64,000 nucleotides of DNA from JBPOFY01 sp049889815. Its GTDB lineage: Bacteria > Verrucomicrobiota > Verrucomicrobiia > Opitutales > Coraliomargaritaceae. The translations under genes and the position numbers were made by a program. The stretch spans positions 124,001 to 188,000 of the forward strand of contig JBMHCR010000019.1 of the NCBI GenBank assembly GCA_049889815.1. The letters run 5' to 3'. Below, in pieces: positions 8,628-17,004 of the stretch. A model generated the notes under the pieces. The model was given only the letters and a program-made list of their open reading frames with translations. It ran no database searches and was not told the origin of the DNA. The stretch's first letter is position 1; each line of letters opens with the position of its first letter.

Positions 8628-9530
8628 TGCGTCAAAAAGCGCTTGGTAACCTTCCCGAAAACTCCGATACTTCGGGGACCAACCGAGAAGATCTCGTGCT
8701 TTAGTATTTAATATCCGTCGATCAGGCATTCGCCCTCCCCGACGCGCGAGTCGTGGCGATACTGCTTCGGGATCGAAAGCTGGTGGCTCGATTTCCAACT
8801 GATTCGCAAGCCAGTCGACCATTTCCGCCTTACTCGCTGGTTGATCGTCGGCTATGTTGTAGATTCCAGATGGAGCCGCTCCCGAGTTCAAGGCTGCGCA
8901 GATCGCACCGACAATATCTTCGAGATGAATCACATTGAGGGTATAGTCTCCTGCACCGGGTATTATTGTAGCACCTTCACGAAGCATGTTCAGCAAATAG
9001 TGCCGCCCCGGCCCATAAATCCCTGCAAGTCGCAAGACATACCAACGCTCCAAGGACTCCTCAGCCTGCGCGATCAACGCCTCGGATTCGGCAATCACTT
9101 TACCGGTCGGAGGGGCGCTTGCGGTGTCTGCGGCCTCATCTACTTCAACTCCTCCATCCTGCGGATAAACCGACGTGCTGCTAGTGTAGACATACCGCTG
9201 TATGCTCTGCGACCCTGCCCATTTCAAGATAGAAGCCTGTCCGTTCAAATACGATTTACGGTAACCATCAATGCCACCACCCGCAGAGCTCACGCAATTC
9301 ACCACAGCCTGGTAGGATCCAGTAAGCTGCTCATGCCATGCTTCTGAATCGAGCTCTCCGATGACTACTTCGCTCACGCCCATCTGTTTCAATACTTCAG
9401 CTTTCTCTGAGTTTCGCGTCAATGCACTGACCCGCACCCCCTGCTCCATACAGTGCCGCGCCAAGGCTGTTCCAACATAGCCACAGCCGAAGATCATCAA
9501 CGAATCAGGAAGTTGCTCGAGTCGGTTCAT
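8625..9530 (-). CDS. NAD(P)-dependent epimerase/reductase (extended SDR, YeeZ-like)
   Basis: This 301-residue Rossmann-fold protein starts with the nucleotide-binding motif FGCGYVGTALARHC, typical of YeeZ-like SDR proteins. The catalytic-type YTSSTSVYPQDGG segment carries the Ser/Tyr region, and the later motifs LRLAGIYGPGR and NVIHLEDIVGAI are those of sugar-nucleotide-epimerase-like enzymes. The normal YxxxK lysine is not obvious, so activity may be atypical. It converges on PPi-PFK and diverges from hemF with only a few bases between the 5' ends. Its substrate cannot be read from the sequence. Confidence 0.83.
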   Translation of the reverse strand: MNRLEQLPDSLMIFGCGYVGTALARHCMEQGVRVSALTRNSEKAEVLKQMGVSEVVIGELDSEAWHEQLTGSYQAVVNCVSSAGGGIDGYRKSYLNGQASILKWAGSQSIQRYVYTSSTSVYPQDGGVEVDEAADTASAPPTGKVIAESEALIAQAEESLERWYVLRLAGIYGPGRHYLLNMLREGATIIPGAGDYTLNVIHLEDIVGAICAALNSGAAPSGIYNIADDQPASKAEMVDWLANQLEIEPPAFDPEAVSPRLARRGGRMPDRRILNTKARDLLGWSPKYRSFREGYQALFDA

Positions 9531-9651
9531 TTATGTGAGTAGCTTTGCGACGAAACAGCTTCAGGGTCAACCCACTCCATTACAAAAGAATAGCGAAAGA
9601 CCCATTCTAGGACTTGAGCCAAGCTCTGTCCTGCCACAATGTTACCGATTG

Positions 9652-10572
9652 ATGTCCTTACCACAGCCAGAATCTGTAAAAGCCTACCTACTTGATCTAC
9701 AAGACCATATCTGCGCGGCACTTGAGTCGGAAGAGGGTGTGGAGCGCTTTCGTGAAGATACCTGGCAACGGGAAGAAGGCGGTGGTGGACTTTCTCGGGT
9801 GCTTGAAGGTGGCGAGGTTTTTGAAAAAGCAGGGATCAATTTCTCAGATGTTCATGGCAAGGGCTTACCACCCTCAGCGACCGCCGCACGTCCGCAACTC
9901 GCAGGAGCTTCCTTTCGTGCGATGGGCGTCTCGCTGGTCGTGCATCCAAAGAATCCGAATGTGCCAACCACCCACATGAATGTGCGTTTCTTTTACGCCG
10001 AACCTGAAGATAGCGAGCCAGTTTGGTGGTTTGGCGGCGGCTTTGACCTGACGCCCTACTATGGACAAGTGGAAGATGCCATTCATTGGCACCAGACCGC
10101 ACACGATGCATGCGCACCGTTCGGCGAAGAACTGTATCCAAAATTCAAGGATATCTGCGATAAGTATTTCTTTCTGCCGCATCGCGACGAACCGCGCGGA
10201 ATCGGCGGCATCTTTTTTGATGATTTCAACGACGGAGGATTCGATCGGGCATTTGCATTCATGCAATCGGTCGGCGACCACTTTATACCTGCTTATCAAC
10301 CGATCGTCGCACGCCGCAAGAACGACCCATACAGCGCAGCGCAGCGCGAGTTTCAACTCTACCGCCGCGGGCGCTACGTCGAGTTCAACCTCGTCTATGA
10401 CCGCGGCACGCTCTTCGGATTACAGTCGAACGGTCGCACCGAATCGATCCTGATGTCCCTGCCACCGCTCGTTCGTTGGCAATATGACTGGAAGCCTGAA
10501 CCAAATTCTACAGAGGCAGAACTGTACAACACTTTCCTACAACCCCAAGACTGGTTGAATTACCAGGCTTAG
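9652..10572 (+). CDS. hemF: Oxygen-dependent coproporphyrinogen III oxidase
   Basis: HemF converts coproporphyrinogen III to protoporphyrinogen IX with O2. The protein is 306 residues from the ATG at 9652, matching the usual ~300. A GTG at 9535 would add 39 unconserved residues. Conserved blocks are present: GVSLVVHPKNPNVPTTHMNV, WWFGGGFDLTPYY, HRDEPRGIGGIFFDD, YVEFNLVYDRGTLFGL and SLPPLVRWQYDW. It is first in a hemF-hemE-hemG run, which is the whole aerobic route from uroporphyrinogen III to protoporphyrin IX. Confidence 0.96.
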   Translation: MSLPQPESVKAYLLDLQDHICAALESEEGVERFREDTWQREEGGGGLSRVLEGGEVFEKAGINFSDVHGKGLPPSATAARPQLAGASFRAMGVSLVVHPKNPNVPTTHMNVRFFYAEPEDSEPVWWFGGGFDLTPYYGQVEDAIHWHQTAHDACAPFGEELYPKFKDICDKYFFLPHRDEPRGIGGIFFDDFNDGGFDRAFAFMQSVGDHFIPAYQPIVARRKNDPYSAAQREFQLYRRGRYVEFNLVYDRGTLFGLQSNGRTESILMSLPPLVRWQYDWKPEPNSTEAELYNTFLQPQDWLNYQA

Positions 10573-10595
10573 AGCTAACAAACTCCTTAATTCTT

Positions 10596-11627
10596 ATGAC
10601 ACCACGCGAACGTTTTCTCGCTGCAACGCACTGCCGACCCGTTGACCGCCCACCGATTTGGCTCATGCGCCAAGCAGGACGCTACCTTCCGGAATACCGT
10701 GAGCTAAAATCGCAGCATGACTTTGTGACCATGGTGCGCACACCAGAACTGGCGACTGAAGTCACGCTACAACCGTTGAAGCGCTTTCCGCTCGATGCTG
10801 CCATCATCTTCTCAGATATTCTGGTGATCCCAGAGGCGCTCGGTCAGGGCTATCACTTCCGTGAGAAAGGCGGTATCGGTATGGACTACCTGCTTGATTC
10901 GCCCGAGAAAATTGCCGCGCTCGACAACGCTAAGCTTACCGAGCGTCTTTCTTATGTGGCCGATGCACTCTCACTGACCCGCTCGAAGCTCGGCGATGAC
11001 ACCGCACTCCTCGGTTTCTGCGGATCACCATGGACACTCGCCTGCTACATGATCGAAGGCGGATCCTCGAAAGACTACGTAGCAATTAAACGGCTGGCAT
11101 GGGAAGCACCGGAACAATTCGAAATACTCATGCAGAAATTAACCGATGCGATTGTCGATTACCTACACATGCAAATCGAAGCGGGGGCCGACGCGGTCCA
11201 AATCTTTGATTCTTGGGGCTCCATTTGCCCTACCAGACATTATGAAGCATGGTCGCTGCGTTGGATACGCGATATTATCAACGAGCTCAAAGGACGCGTG
11301 CCCGTAATACTCTATGCCAAAGGCATGGGACACGAGTCGACCGACCTGCTGCACACAGGCGCATCCGTTCTCAGCTTGGATTGGACGATCAACATGCGCC
11401 GTATGCGCCAAACACTCGGCAATGGTGTGGCCCTGCAGGGAAATCTCGATCCCATCACACTCACAACCTCGGAAGACATCGTTCGCACTGAAGCAAAACG
11501 CATCCTTGACGATGTCGCCCAGCAACCCGGCTTTATTTTTAATCTCGGACATGGCATGGTTCCGTCGGCCAAGATCGAATGTGTCGAAGCCTTAATGGAA
11601 GTCGTGACCGGTCAGCGAAATGCGTAG
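10596..11627 (+). CDS. hemE: Uroporphyrinogen decarboxylase
   Basis: HemE removes four acetate carboxyl groups from uroporphyrinogen III. The 343-residue protein has the N-terminal signature PIWLMRQAGRYLPEYR, the IIFSDILVIPEALG stretch with the catalytic Asp, GFCGSPWTLACYMIEGG, and AVQIFDSWG. Length and order are canonical. It lies 23 nt after hemF and overlaps hemG by 8 nt, so translation of hemE and hemG is probably coupled. Confidence 0.97.
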   Translation: MTPRERFLAATHCRPVDRPPIWLMRQAGRYLPEYRELKSQHDFVTMVRTPELATEVTLQPLKRFPLDAAIIFSDILVIPEALGQGYHFREKGGIGMDYLLDSPEKIAALDNAKLTERLSYVADALSLTRSKLGDDTALLGFCGSPWTLACYMIEGGSSKDYVAIKRLAWEAPEQFEILMQKLTDAIVDYLHMQIEAGADAVQIFDSWGSICPTRHYEAWSLRWIRDIINELKGRVPVILYAKGMGHESTDLLHTGASVLSLDWTINMRRMRQTLGNGVALQGNLDPITLTTSEDIVRTEAKRILDDVAQQPGFIFNLGHGMVPSAKIECVEALMEVVTGQRNA

Positions 11628-12960
11628 AACCTGCATCATTGGCGCCGGTATTTCGGGGCTGGCTCTAGCATGGCAAATCAAGCGCCAAGGCGGTAACGTA
11701 ATTGTTCTTGAACAGTCTAAGTTTGTCGGCGGCTCGATGAGGAGTACCCGTGACGGCGATTATCTCGCAGAGGAAGGCCCCAATTCGATTCTAATTGACG
11801 ACGCTCGAATCGAGGAGTTCCTCAACAGCATCCCAGGGCTCAGCAATCGAATTGTTGAAGCATCTCCAGAGGCAAAGAAGCGCTTCATCGTTCGCGACGG
11901 CAAGCTTCACGCAGTGCCTATGGGCCCTCTATCTGCGATCACCACACCCCTCTGGTCATTGGGTAGCAAACTGCGCGTCTTAAAGGAAGCTTTTATTAAA
12001 AAGCACGAAAGTGATGCCGAAGAAAGCGTTGCCGATTTCGTAAAACGCAGATTCGGTAAAGAACTCTGCCAATATGCCATCAACCCTCTGGTTGGTGGTA
12101 TATATGCAGGGGACCCAGAGCAGCTCTCAATGCGCTATGGATTCCCCAAAATATACGCGCTCGAGCAAAACTACGGTGGACTCATAAAAGGCGCAATTGC
12201 AAAGCTGTGCGAATCCAAGAAGAACAAAGACCGGTCGGTCAAGAAACGTATAATTTCCTTTGAGGATGGTATCAGAGAACTTCCACAGAAGACAGCTGAA
12301 GCACTGGGCGAAGACACACACCGAAATGTCTCCATTGACAAAATACAGAAAGCAGACGACGGCTGGGAAGTCACGTACGGGCAAACTACAGAGAATTTTG
12401 AGCGATTAATCGTAACGATACCTGCTCACCGAATTAAAGAACTTCCGCTATCCGATAGGGTTCACGCGCAGATCAACTTCCTCGAAACCATCGATTATCC
12501 ACCAGTATCCGTTTTATCTCTCGCATACAAACGCAGCGATATCGCCCATCCACTGGATGGATTTGGAGCATTGGTTCCCGAGTGCGAAGGGCGAAAAATC
12601 CTCGGTGTTTTATTTCCTTCGAGCCTATTTGCGCAGCGCGCGCCTGATGGAGAAGTTTTGCTAACAGCCTTTGTTGGCGGAGAACGGCAACCAGAATTAG
12701 CCACTGGAGACACAGATGCACTCCTAAGGATGGTCCGCGTGGAACTGACTCAACTTTTAGGTATTAAGGGCGAGCCGACTTTCGTACACCACAAACATTG
12801 GGACAAAGCGATCCCACAATATAAACTTGGGTATGGAGAGGTACTCAATCAGATCGAAGAGTTCGAAAAGCACAACGAAGGACTTCAGCTGTATGGGAAT
12901 TATCGGACTGGTATTTCCGTCACTAATTGCATCGAAGCCGCCTTGAATCACGCCATCTGA
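11620..12960 (+). CDS. hemG: Protoporphyrinogen oxidase (FAD-type, HemY/HemG)
   Basis: This flavoprotein oxidises protoporphyrinogen IX to protoporphyrin IX. The 446-residue protein begins with the FAD-binding motif IGAGISGLALAWQIK, followed by EQSKFVGGSMRS and EEGPNSIL, and ends with the C-terminal FAD contact LYGNYRTGISVTNCIEAA. All are characteristic of HemY-type PPOX. It overlaps hemE by 8 nt and its 3' end overlaps the convergent BASS gene by 13 nt. By eye the gene is richer in AT and Lys codons than hemF/hemE. Symbol usage differs between communities (hemG or hemY). Confidence 0.93.
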   Translation: MRRTCIIGAGISGLALAWQIKRQGGNVIVLEQSKFVGGSMRSTRDGDYLAEEGPNSILIDDARIEEFLNSIPGLSNRIVEASPEAKKRFIVRDGKLHAVPMGPLSAITTPLWSLGSKLRVLKEAFIKKHESDAEESVADFVKRRFGKELCQYAINPLVGGIYAGDPEQLSMRYGFPKIYALEQNYGGLIKGAIAKLCESKKNKDRSVKKRIISFEDGIRELPQKTAEALGEDTHRNVSIDKIQKADDGWEVTYGQTTENFERLIVTIPAHRIKELPLSDRVHAQINFLETIDYPPVSVLSLAYKRSDIAHPLDGFGALVPECEGRKILGVLFPSSLFAQRAPDGEVLLTAFVGGERQPELATGDTDALLRMVRVELTQLLGIKGEPTFVHHKHWDKAIPQYKLGYGEVLNQIEEFEKHNEGLQLYGNYRTGISVTNCIEAALNHAI

Positions 12961-13934
12961 TCGTGTCGCTTAAAGGGCTCCACAAGGACACCGCTAAGCA
13001 ACAACTGCACTGGGTGAAACACAATAAGAGGCAGAAGGACCAGTGCCTCGTTTCCAAAATCTCCGTTTGCGAGAATGATCACTGCGAGCGGCAACCCAGT
13101 CGCTAAAGACTTCTGACTCGCGCAATAGAATGCTGCAATTTTTTGCGAGCGCGCAACCGGCAGTAGCTTCAAAGTGAACCAAACCATCAGGCTAACAAGG
13201 AGTAGAAGAACCAAAACGGCCAGGCACAAACCAAGCACGCCGATTCCTGAAACAGCGCCCCACTCTCCGCCTTGTAGGCGATCAGCAAAGGCAAAATAGA
13301 CGATCATCAAAATGACTGCACTACTGGCAACCTTTCGCTTGGGTTCAATAAAGGCTTTAAATCTAGGGGATGTTCGTTGCACGAACTGCCCCAATATCAA
13401 CGGGACCAAAATAAGCAGAGTAATCTTCAGAAACAGTGTCATCCAATTGATTGAGACTTCTGTTGCGAGAGAAAGTATCAAGGTCGCTAACATGGGCACA
13501 GCGAAGACTGCTAAAACGTTCGACAGAATCGTTGAAAATATTGCGACGGGGACGTCACCACCCGACAGGTCGGTAAATGCAACTGCTGATGCAATTGTCG
13601 TCGGGATCACCGCTAGAATTAAAAAACCGACGTGGAACTCCGTAGCAAGGTGGTCACCGAACAACCAAAGCAAAAAAAACGAAATCGCGGGAAAACCCAC
13701 AAAATTCCAAAGACCCACAAAAAGATGTAATGATACGGGCTTATAACCATGATTGAGTTGTGAACCGGAAATAGACAATCCAAGGAGAAAGAAGACCAAA
13801 ACAACTCCAGCTGAGGTAAACCAAGTTGCAAACTGGTCCAAGTCCGCGACGAGCGGTAGCGGCATAATGAATGCCACGCATATTACACAGATTAAGAGGA
13901 GCGAAAATCGCTGATTTTTGAGACACTGGAGCAT
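12948..13934 (-). CDS. Bile acid:sodium symporter (BASS) family transporter
   Basis: This 328-residue integral membrane protein has about ten hydrophobic segments, starting FSLLLICVICVAFIMPLPL. Family marks include FFLLGLSISGSQL, LAVIPTTIASAVAFTDLSGGDVPVAIFSTILSN and FYCASQKSLATGLPLA, the two crossover regions of BASS/YfeH-type proteins. YfeH-like members are predicted sodium-coupled organic-anion carriers; the substrate is unknown. It is followed upstream on the same strand by the TauE/SafE-like gene with 3 nt between them. Confidence 0.87.
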   Translation of the reverse strand: MLQCLKNQRFSLLLICVICVAFIMPLPLVADLDQFATWFTSAGVVLVFFLLGLSISGSQLNHGYKPVSLHLFVGLWNFVGFPAISFFLLWLFGDHLATEFHVGFLILAVIPTTIASAVAFTDLSGGDVPVAIFSTILSNVLAVFAVPMLATLILSLATEVSINWMTLFLKITLLILVPLILGQFVQRTSPRFKAFIEPKRKVASSAVILMIVYFAFADRLQGGEWGAVSGIGVLGLCLAVLVLLLLVSLMVWFTLKLLPVARSQKIAAFYCASQKSLATGLPLAVIILANGDFGNEALVLLPLIVFHPVQLLLSGVLVEPFKRHDQMA

Positions 13935-13937
13935 CGT

Positions 13938-14636
13938 CTAGAATGGATGACACACCCAATTTTCAGCGCCCTCAATTCCAAGTGTTGTCCTCAAGCGCCA
14001 TGCAACGACCCATGCTGCGATAAACGCCGCAACTCTTTGAATGCGCGGTAAGCAAATCCCACCCACCACGCTGTTCCATCGCATAAACTGACTCTGCGCC
14101 AACCATAGTAGCGGAATCGTACCCATCCCGAAACCAATGGTAAATTCAGCACCTTTTACTGCCGATCCGGAAAACAGCGCTAGCCCAAAGATCATGTAGA
14201 GTGGTCCACATGGCAATAACGGGCTGGCAAAACCTATTAGACCAGCCGCAACCGGCCTTTGAAGCTTATTAAAGCGAACCACAAATTTCTGGTAATAAAC
14301 ACCCAGCCATTTCGGTTTTGGAATAAAGGGGTCCAAGCGAAAAGCTATGATTAAGAAGAATATGACCAATATCCACGGCAGACGATTGAGCCACGAACTT
14401 TCGACAGTGTGAAGCACGATACTGCCACATGCACCTGCGAGTGTTCCGACGATCGCATAAGATATCAACTTAGCGATGTGGTAAGTGGTCAGAACCAGCT
14501 GCGGGCTCGCATCATTCTTTTTTTCAGGCGTGAACGCGCACGACAGTGGTCCACACATAACGACACAGTGAACACTTGTAACCAAACCGGCAACCAATGC
14601 GGTGTATGCGTTGTAAATTGTTTGGTGCTCAACCAT
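13938..14636 (-). CDS. Sulfite exporter TauE/SafE-like (UreH-domain) membrane protein
   Basis: This is an approximately 232-residue membrane protein with six predicted helices. The first helix carries VTSVHCVVMCGPLSCAF; the HCxxMCGP motif marks the UreH_2/CcoS-associated branch of the TauE/SafE superfamily, often linked to metal or cytochrome oxidase assembly. A second glycine/proline signature, GLIGFASPLLPCGPLYMIFGLALF, contains the paired motif with another Cys. I start at the ATG at 14636; a TTG lies three codons upstream. It is probably co-transcribed with the BASS gene. Its substrate (copper, sulfite or other) is open. Confidence 0.85.
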   Translation of the reverse strand: MVEHQTIYNAYTALVAGLVTSVHCVVMCGPLSCAFTPEKKNDASPQLVLTTYHIAKLISYAIVGTLAGACGSIVLHTVESSWLNRLPWILVIFFLIIAFRLDPFIPKPKWLGVYYQKFVVRFNKLQRPVAAGLIGFASPLLPCGPLYMIFGLALFSGSAVKGAEFTIGFGMGTIPLLWLAQSQFMRWNSVVGGICLPRIQRVAAFIAAWVVAWRLRTTLGIEGAENWVCHPF

Positions 14637-15140
14637 CGATTCCAAAAGACTATCTTAACTATTCTGACTTCTGCGATCCAAAATCTGATAGGTTATCAAC
14701 ACTAGATCCCCACCAAGTGACTTACTTAATCCGCATAAGAACGTGCCCCAAACTGAGGCAAAGAACCAATAAGGCGAATCTGCACCTTTCTTTCAGATGG
14801 ATCGAGGCCCTAGAGAGGCCTTTAGGATGTGGGACCGAAGTAAAATCAACTGTGATCAGAGTCTCAGGACTAAGCTCCATCACCTTTTTCCAATACCCCT
14901 GCTCTCGCAGAATGGCAGGACCAGAACTCACTCTCAAAACCAAAATGCGATTAAGATGAAATAGTCAGATTTACACGATGTTGCCGCACTCACTGGACGA
15001 TCGCCGATAAATTGCATCAGTTGGCTGAAAACGGCCGAGCTAATGATACATGATGAGCCCAAGGGTTTAGTACGACAGCACAAAATAACACTATCGTCGC
15101 GCATTGACTTCACAGCAGTGTCTTGTTGCATACCAAAGCT
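14637..15140. other. 504-bp gene-free stretch before aroC
   Basis: This stretch lies between the divergently transcribed TauE/SafE-like gene and aroC, so it must hold both promoters. I find no convincing protein gene, tRNA or strong terminator. A 73-codon minus-strand ORF (14722-14943) has no recognisable motif. The region is AT-rich near 14640-14700. Its function beyond promoters is unknown. Confidence 0.6.
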
Positions 15141-16241
15141 ATGGGTAACACTTTTGGCACACTTTTTCGTATCTCCACATGGGGAGAGAGCCACGGCGGT
15201 GGCATTGGCGTCGTAATTGACGGCTGCCCGCCACGCCTTCCACTTTGCGAAGGGGACATACAGTTTGAATTGGACCGGCGGCGACCCGGTCAAAGCGATA
15301 TAACAACACCTCGCAAAGAAACGGATACTGCAACCATTGTCTCCGGCATCTACGGAGGACTCACTCTGGGCACTCCAATTGCAATCTACGTTCCAAATGG
15401 TGATCACCGCCCTTCCGCCTACAATGAGATGAAGGATAAGTTTCGTCCTTCGCATGCAGATTTCACCTATCAAACCAAATTTGGAATTCGCAACCATGAA
15501 GGTGGCGGGCGCTCGTCAGCTCGTGAGACAATCGGCAGAGTGGCCGCAGGTGCTATCGCGAAGAAAGTCCTCGAAAAATGCGCGAACATCGAAACGCGCG
15601 CGTTTATCACTCAAGTTCACGACATCAAAATGCCGGTGCTGAGTGATTTCCCCACTCTGGAACAGGTCGAAGCTAGCCCAGTTCGATGCCCGCACTCCGA
15701 GACTGCAGCACAGATGGTAGAGCGTATTCGAGAGATGCGGAGCAAGGGGGACTCAGTCGGCGGTATCGTCGAATGCCGGGTCCGTAACCTGCCCGTCGGC
15801 TTGGGTGTTCCGGTTTTTGACCGTCTTGAGGCAGATCTGGCGAAGGCGATGCTCTCTTTACCGGCTACCAAAGGATTTGAGGTCGGCAGTGGATTTGCTG
15901 GGTCAACACTTTGCGGATCCGAACACAACGATACCTTTGTAAACAACGAGGGACGAATCGGAACGAGCAGCAACCGCTCAGGGGGTGTTCAAGGAGGCAT
16001 TAGCAATGGCGAAGAACTCGTATTTCGCATAGCTTTTAAGCCCACGGCAACCATCATCCAGAACCAGGAAACCGTCGATAAGGAGGGCAACGAGACCGAA
16101 TTGATGGGACGAGGACGCCACGATCCGTGTGTGGTACCTCGAGCTGTCCCAATCGTTGAAGCAATGACCTCACTAGTTTTAGTTGACCACTGGATGCGGC
16201 ATCACGCTCAGTGCGAGAGCTGCGACTTTAACGGCGAGTAA
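15141..16241 (+). CDS. aroC: Chorismate synthase
   Basis: AroC makes chorismate from EPSP in the last shikimate step and needs reduced FMN. The 366-residue protein has the three family signatures: GESHGGGIGVVIDGCP, RRPGQSDITTPRKE with the early loops, and ARETIGRVAAGAIAKK. It also has the RSGGVQGGISNGEELVFR region and RHDPCVVPRAVPIVEAM near the C-terminus. I chose the ATG at 15141, which begins MGNTFGTLF as in other AroC proteins. A small unrelated gene follows 21 nt downstream. Confidence 0.97.
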   Translation: MGNTFGTLFRISTWGESHGGGIGVVIDGCPPRLPLCEGDIQFELDRRRPGQSDITTPRKETDTATIVSGIYGGLTLGTPIAIYVPNGDHRPSAYNEMKDKFRPSHADFTYQTKFGIRNHEGGGRSSARETIGRVAAGAIAKKVLEKCANIETRAFITQVHDIKMPVLSDFPTLEQVEASPVRCPHSETAAQMVERIREMRSKGDSVGGIVECRVRNLPVGLGVPVFDRLEADLAKAMLSLPATKGFEVGSGFAGSTLCGSEHNDTFVNNEGRIGTSSNRSGGVQGGISNGEELVFRIAFKPTATIIQNQETVDKEGNETELMGRGRHDPCVVPRAVPIVEAMTSLVLVDHWMRHHAQCESCDFNGE

Positions 16242-16262
16242 ACCCGATATACTGGAAAGCCA

Positions 16263-16994
16263 ATGCCAGATTACCCGCTCGTATATCTCATTTTTGGAAT
16301 TCCGGACTCTGGTCGTCGCGAAATTATTTTCGACTTAATCACCGACGGAGTGGGCAGCGAGTTAAGCATTCTGTATTTTCGACCTAAAGGCGAAACCCCT
16401 TGCGGCTTTGACGATAGAATCGAAGCACTAGAGAACGTTTGTAAAGTAGATTGGACACTGAATCAGACTAAGGTCATGCATGGTAAGATCGATGCTGCTC
16501 CTGAGCTCATCCTATTCTTGGCTCCTGGAACATCAGACCCCTCTGATTGCGCGGAAGCCGTCAAATCATGGATGGACCACAACGAATGTCAGTTGGGTCG
16601 CGTGATCACGGTTGTTCACTGCGGTTTTCTTGAAGAAAAACCTGACGCTCTCAGTTGGCATAAGGCCTGCATCCATTTTTCAGATGTGATCCTACTGAAT
16701 CGCCGAGAGAGCAATTCCAATAGATGGCTCAATAACTTTAAAGAAGAGTTCAAACAGGAGTGTTCGCCCGCCCGCTTTATCCTCGTTAAAAAAGGACAAG
16801 TTCCCAACCCAGCGGAAATCTTAGAACCTGAACCTAGACGGCTCTCCCTCTTCTTCGACGAACTTTTGCCTATCGAAGAAGACGGACTCAAAGAAGACGA
16901 ACAACCAGAAGACAGAAGACCAGACAAATATATCGAGCGATTGGAGAACGGCCAACGAGCCTATAAGATTCGACCAATCACTGGTTTTCTGTAA
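16263..16994 (+). CDS. Degenerate CobW/G3E-like GTPase homologue, unknown function
   Basis: This 243-residue protein is not clearly assigned. Its layout resembles the G domain of CobW/COG0523 metallochaperones: a hydrophobic strand then GIPDSGRREII where the P-loop should be (residues ~12-22), a VITVVHCGF strand, and HFSDVILLNRRES, which mirrors the (N/T)KxD base-recognition strand 'ADVILLNK'. The Walker Lys-Ser/Thr is replaced by Arg-Arg and NKxD by NRRE, so nucleotide binding is doubtful. The C-terminus is acidic (EEDGLKEDEQPEDRR), then ends in basic residues. It follows aroC by 21 nt. The assignment is inference from motif layout. Confidence 0.6.
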   Translation: MPDYPLVYLIFGIPDSGRREIIFDLITDGVGSELSILYFRPKGETPCGFDDRIEALENVCKVDWTLNQTKVMHGKIDAAPELILFLAPGTSDPSDCAEAVKSWMDHNECQLGRVITVVHCGFLEEKPDALSWHKACIHFSDVILLNRRESNSNRWLNNFKEEFKQECSPARFILVKKGQVPNPAEILEPEPRRLSLFFDELLPIEEDGLKEDEQPEDRRPDKYIERLENGQRAYKIRPITGFL

Positions 16995-17004
16995 AAAGAT
17001 GCAA

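Noticed and set aside
9535..9651. GTG-initiated extension of hemF
   Set aside because: The 39 extra residues show no conservation. The ATG at 9652 gives the standard length.
14722..14943. 73-codon minus-strand ORF in the aroC upstream region
   Set aside because: No motif or conserved pattern. Likely chance.
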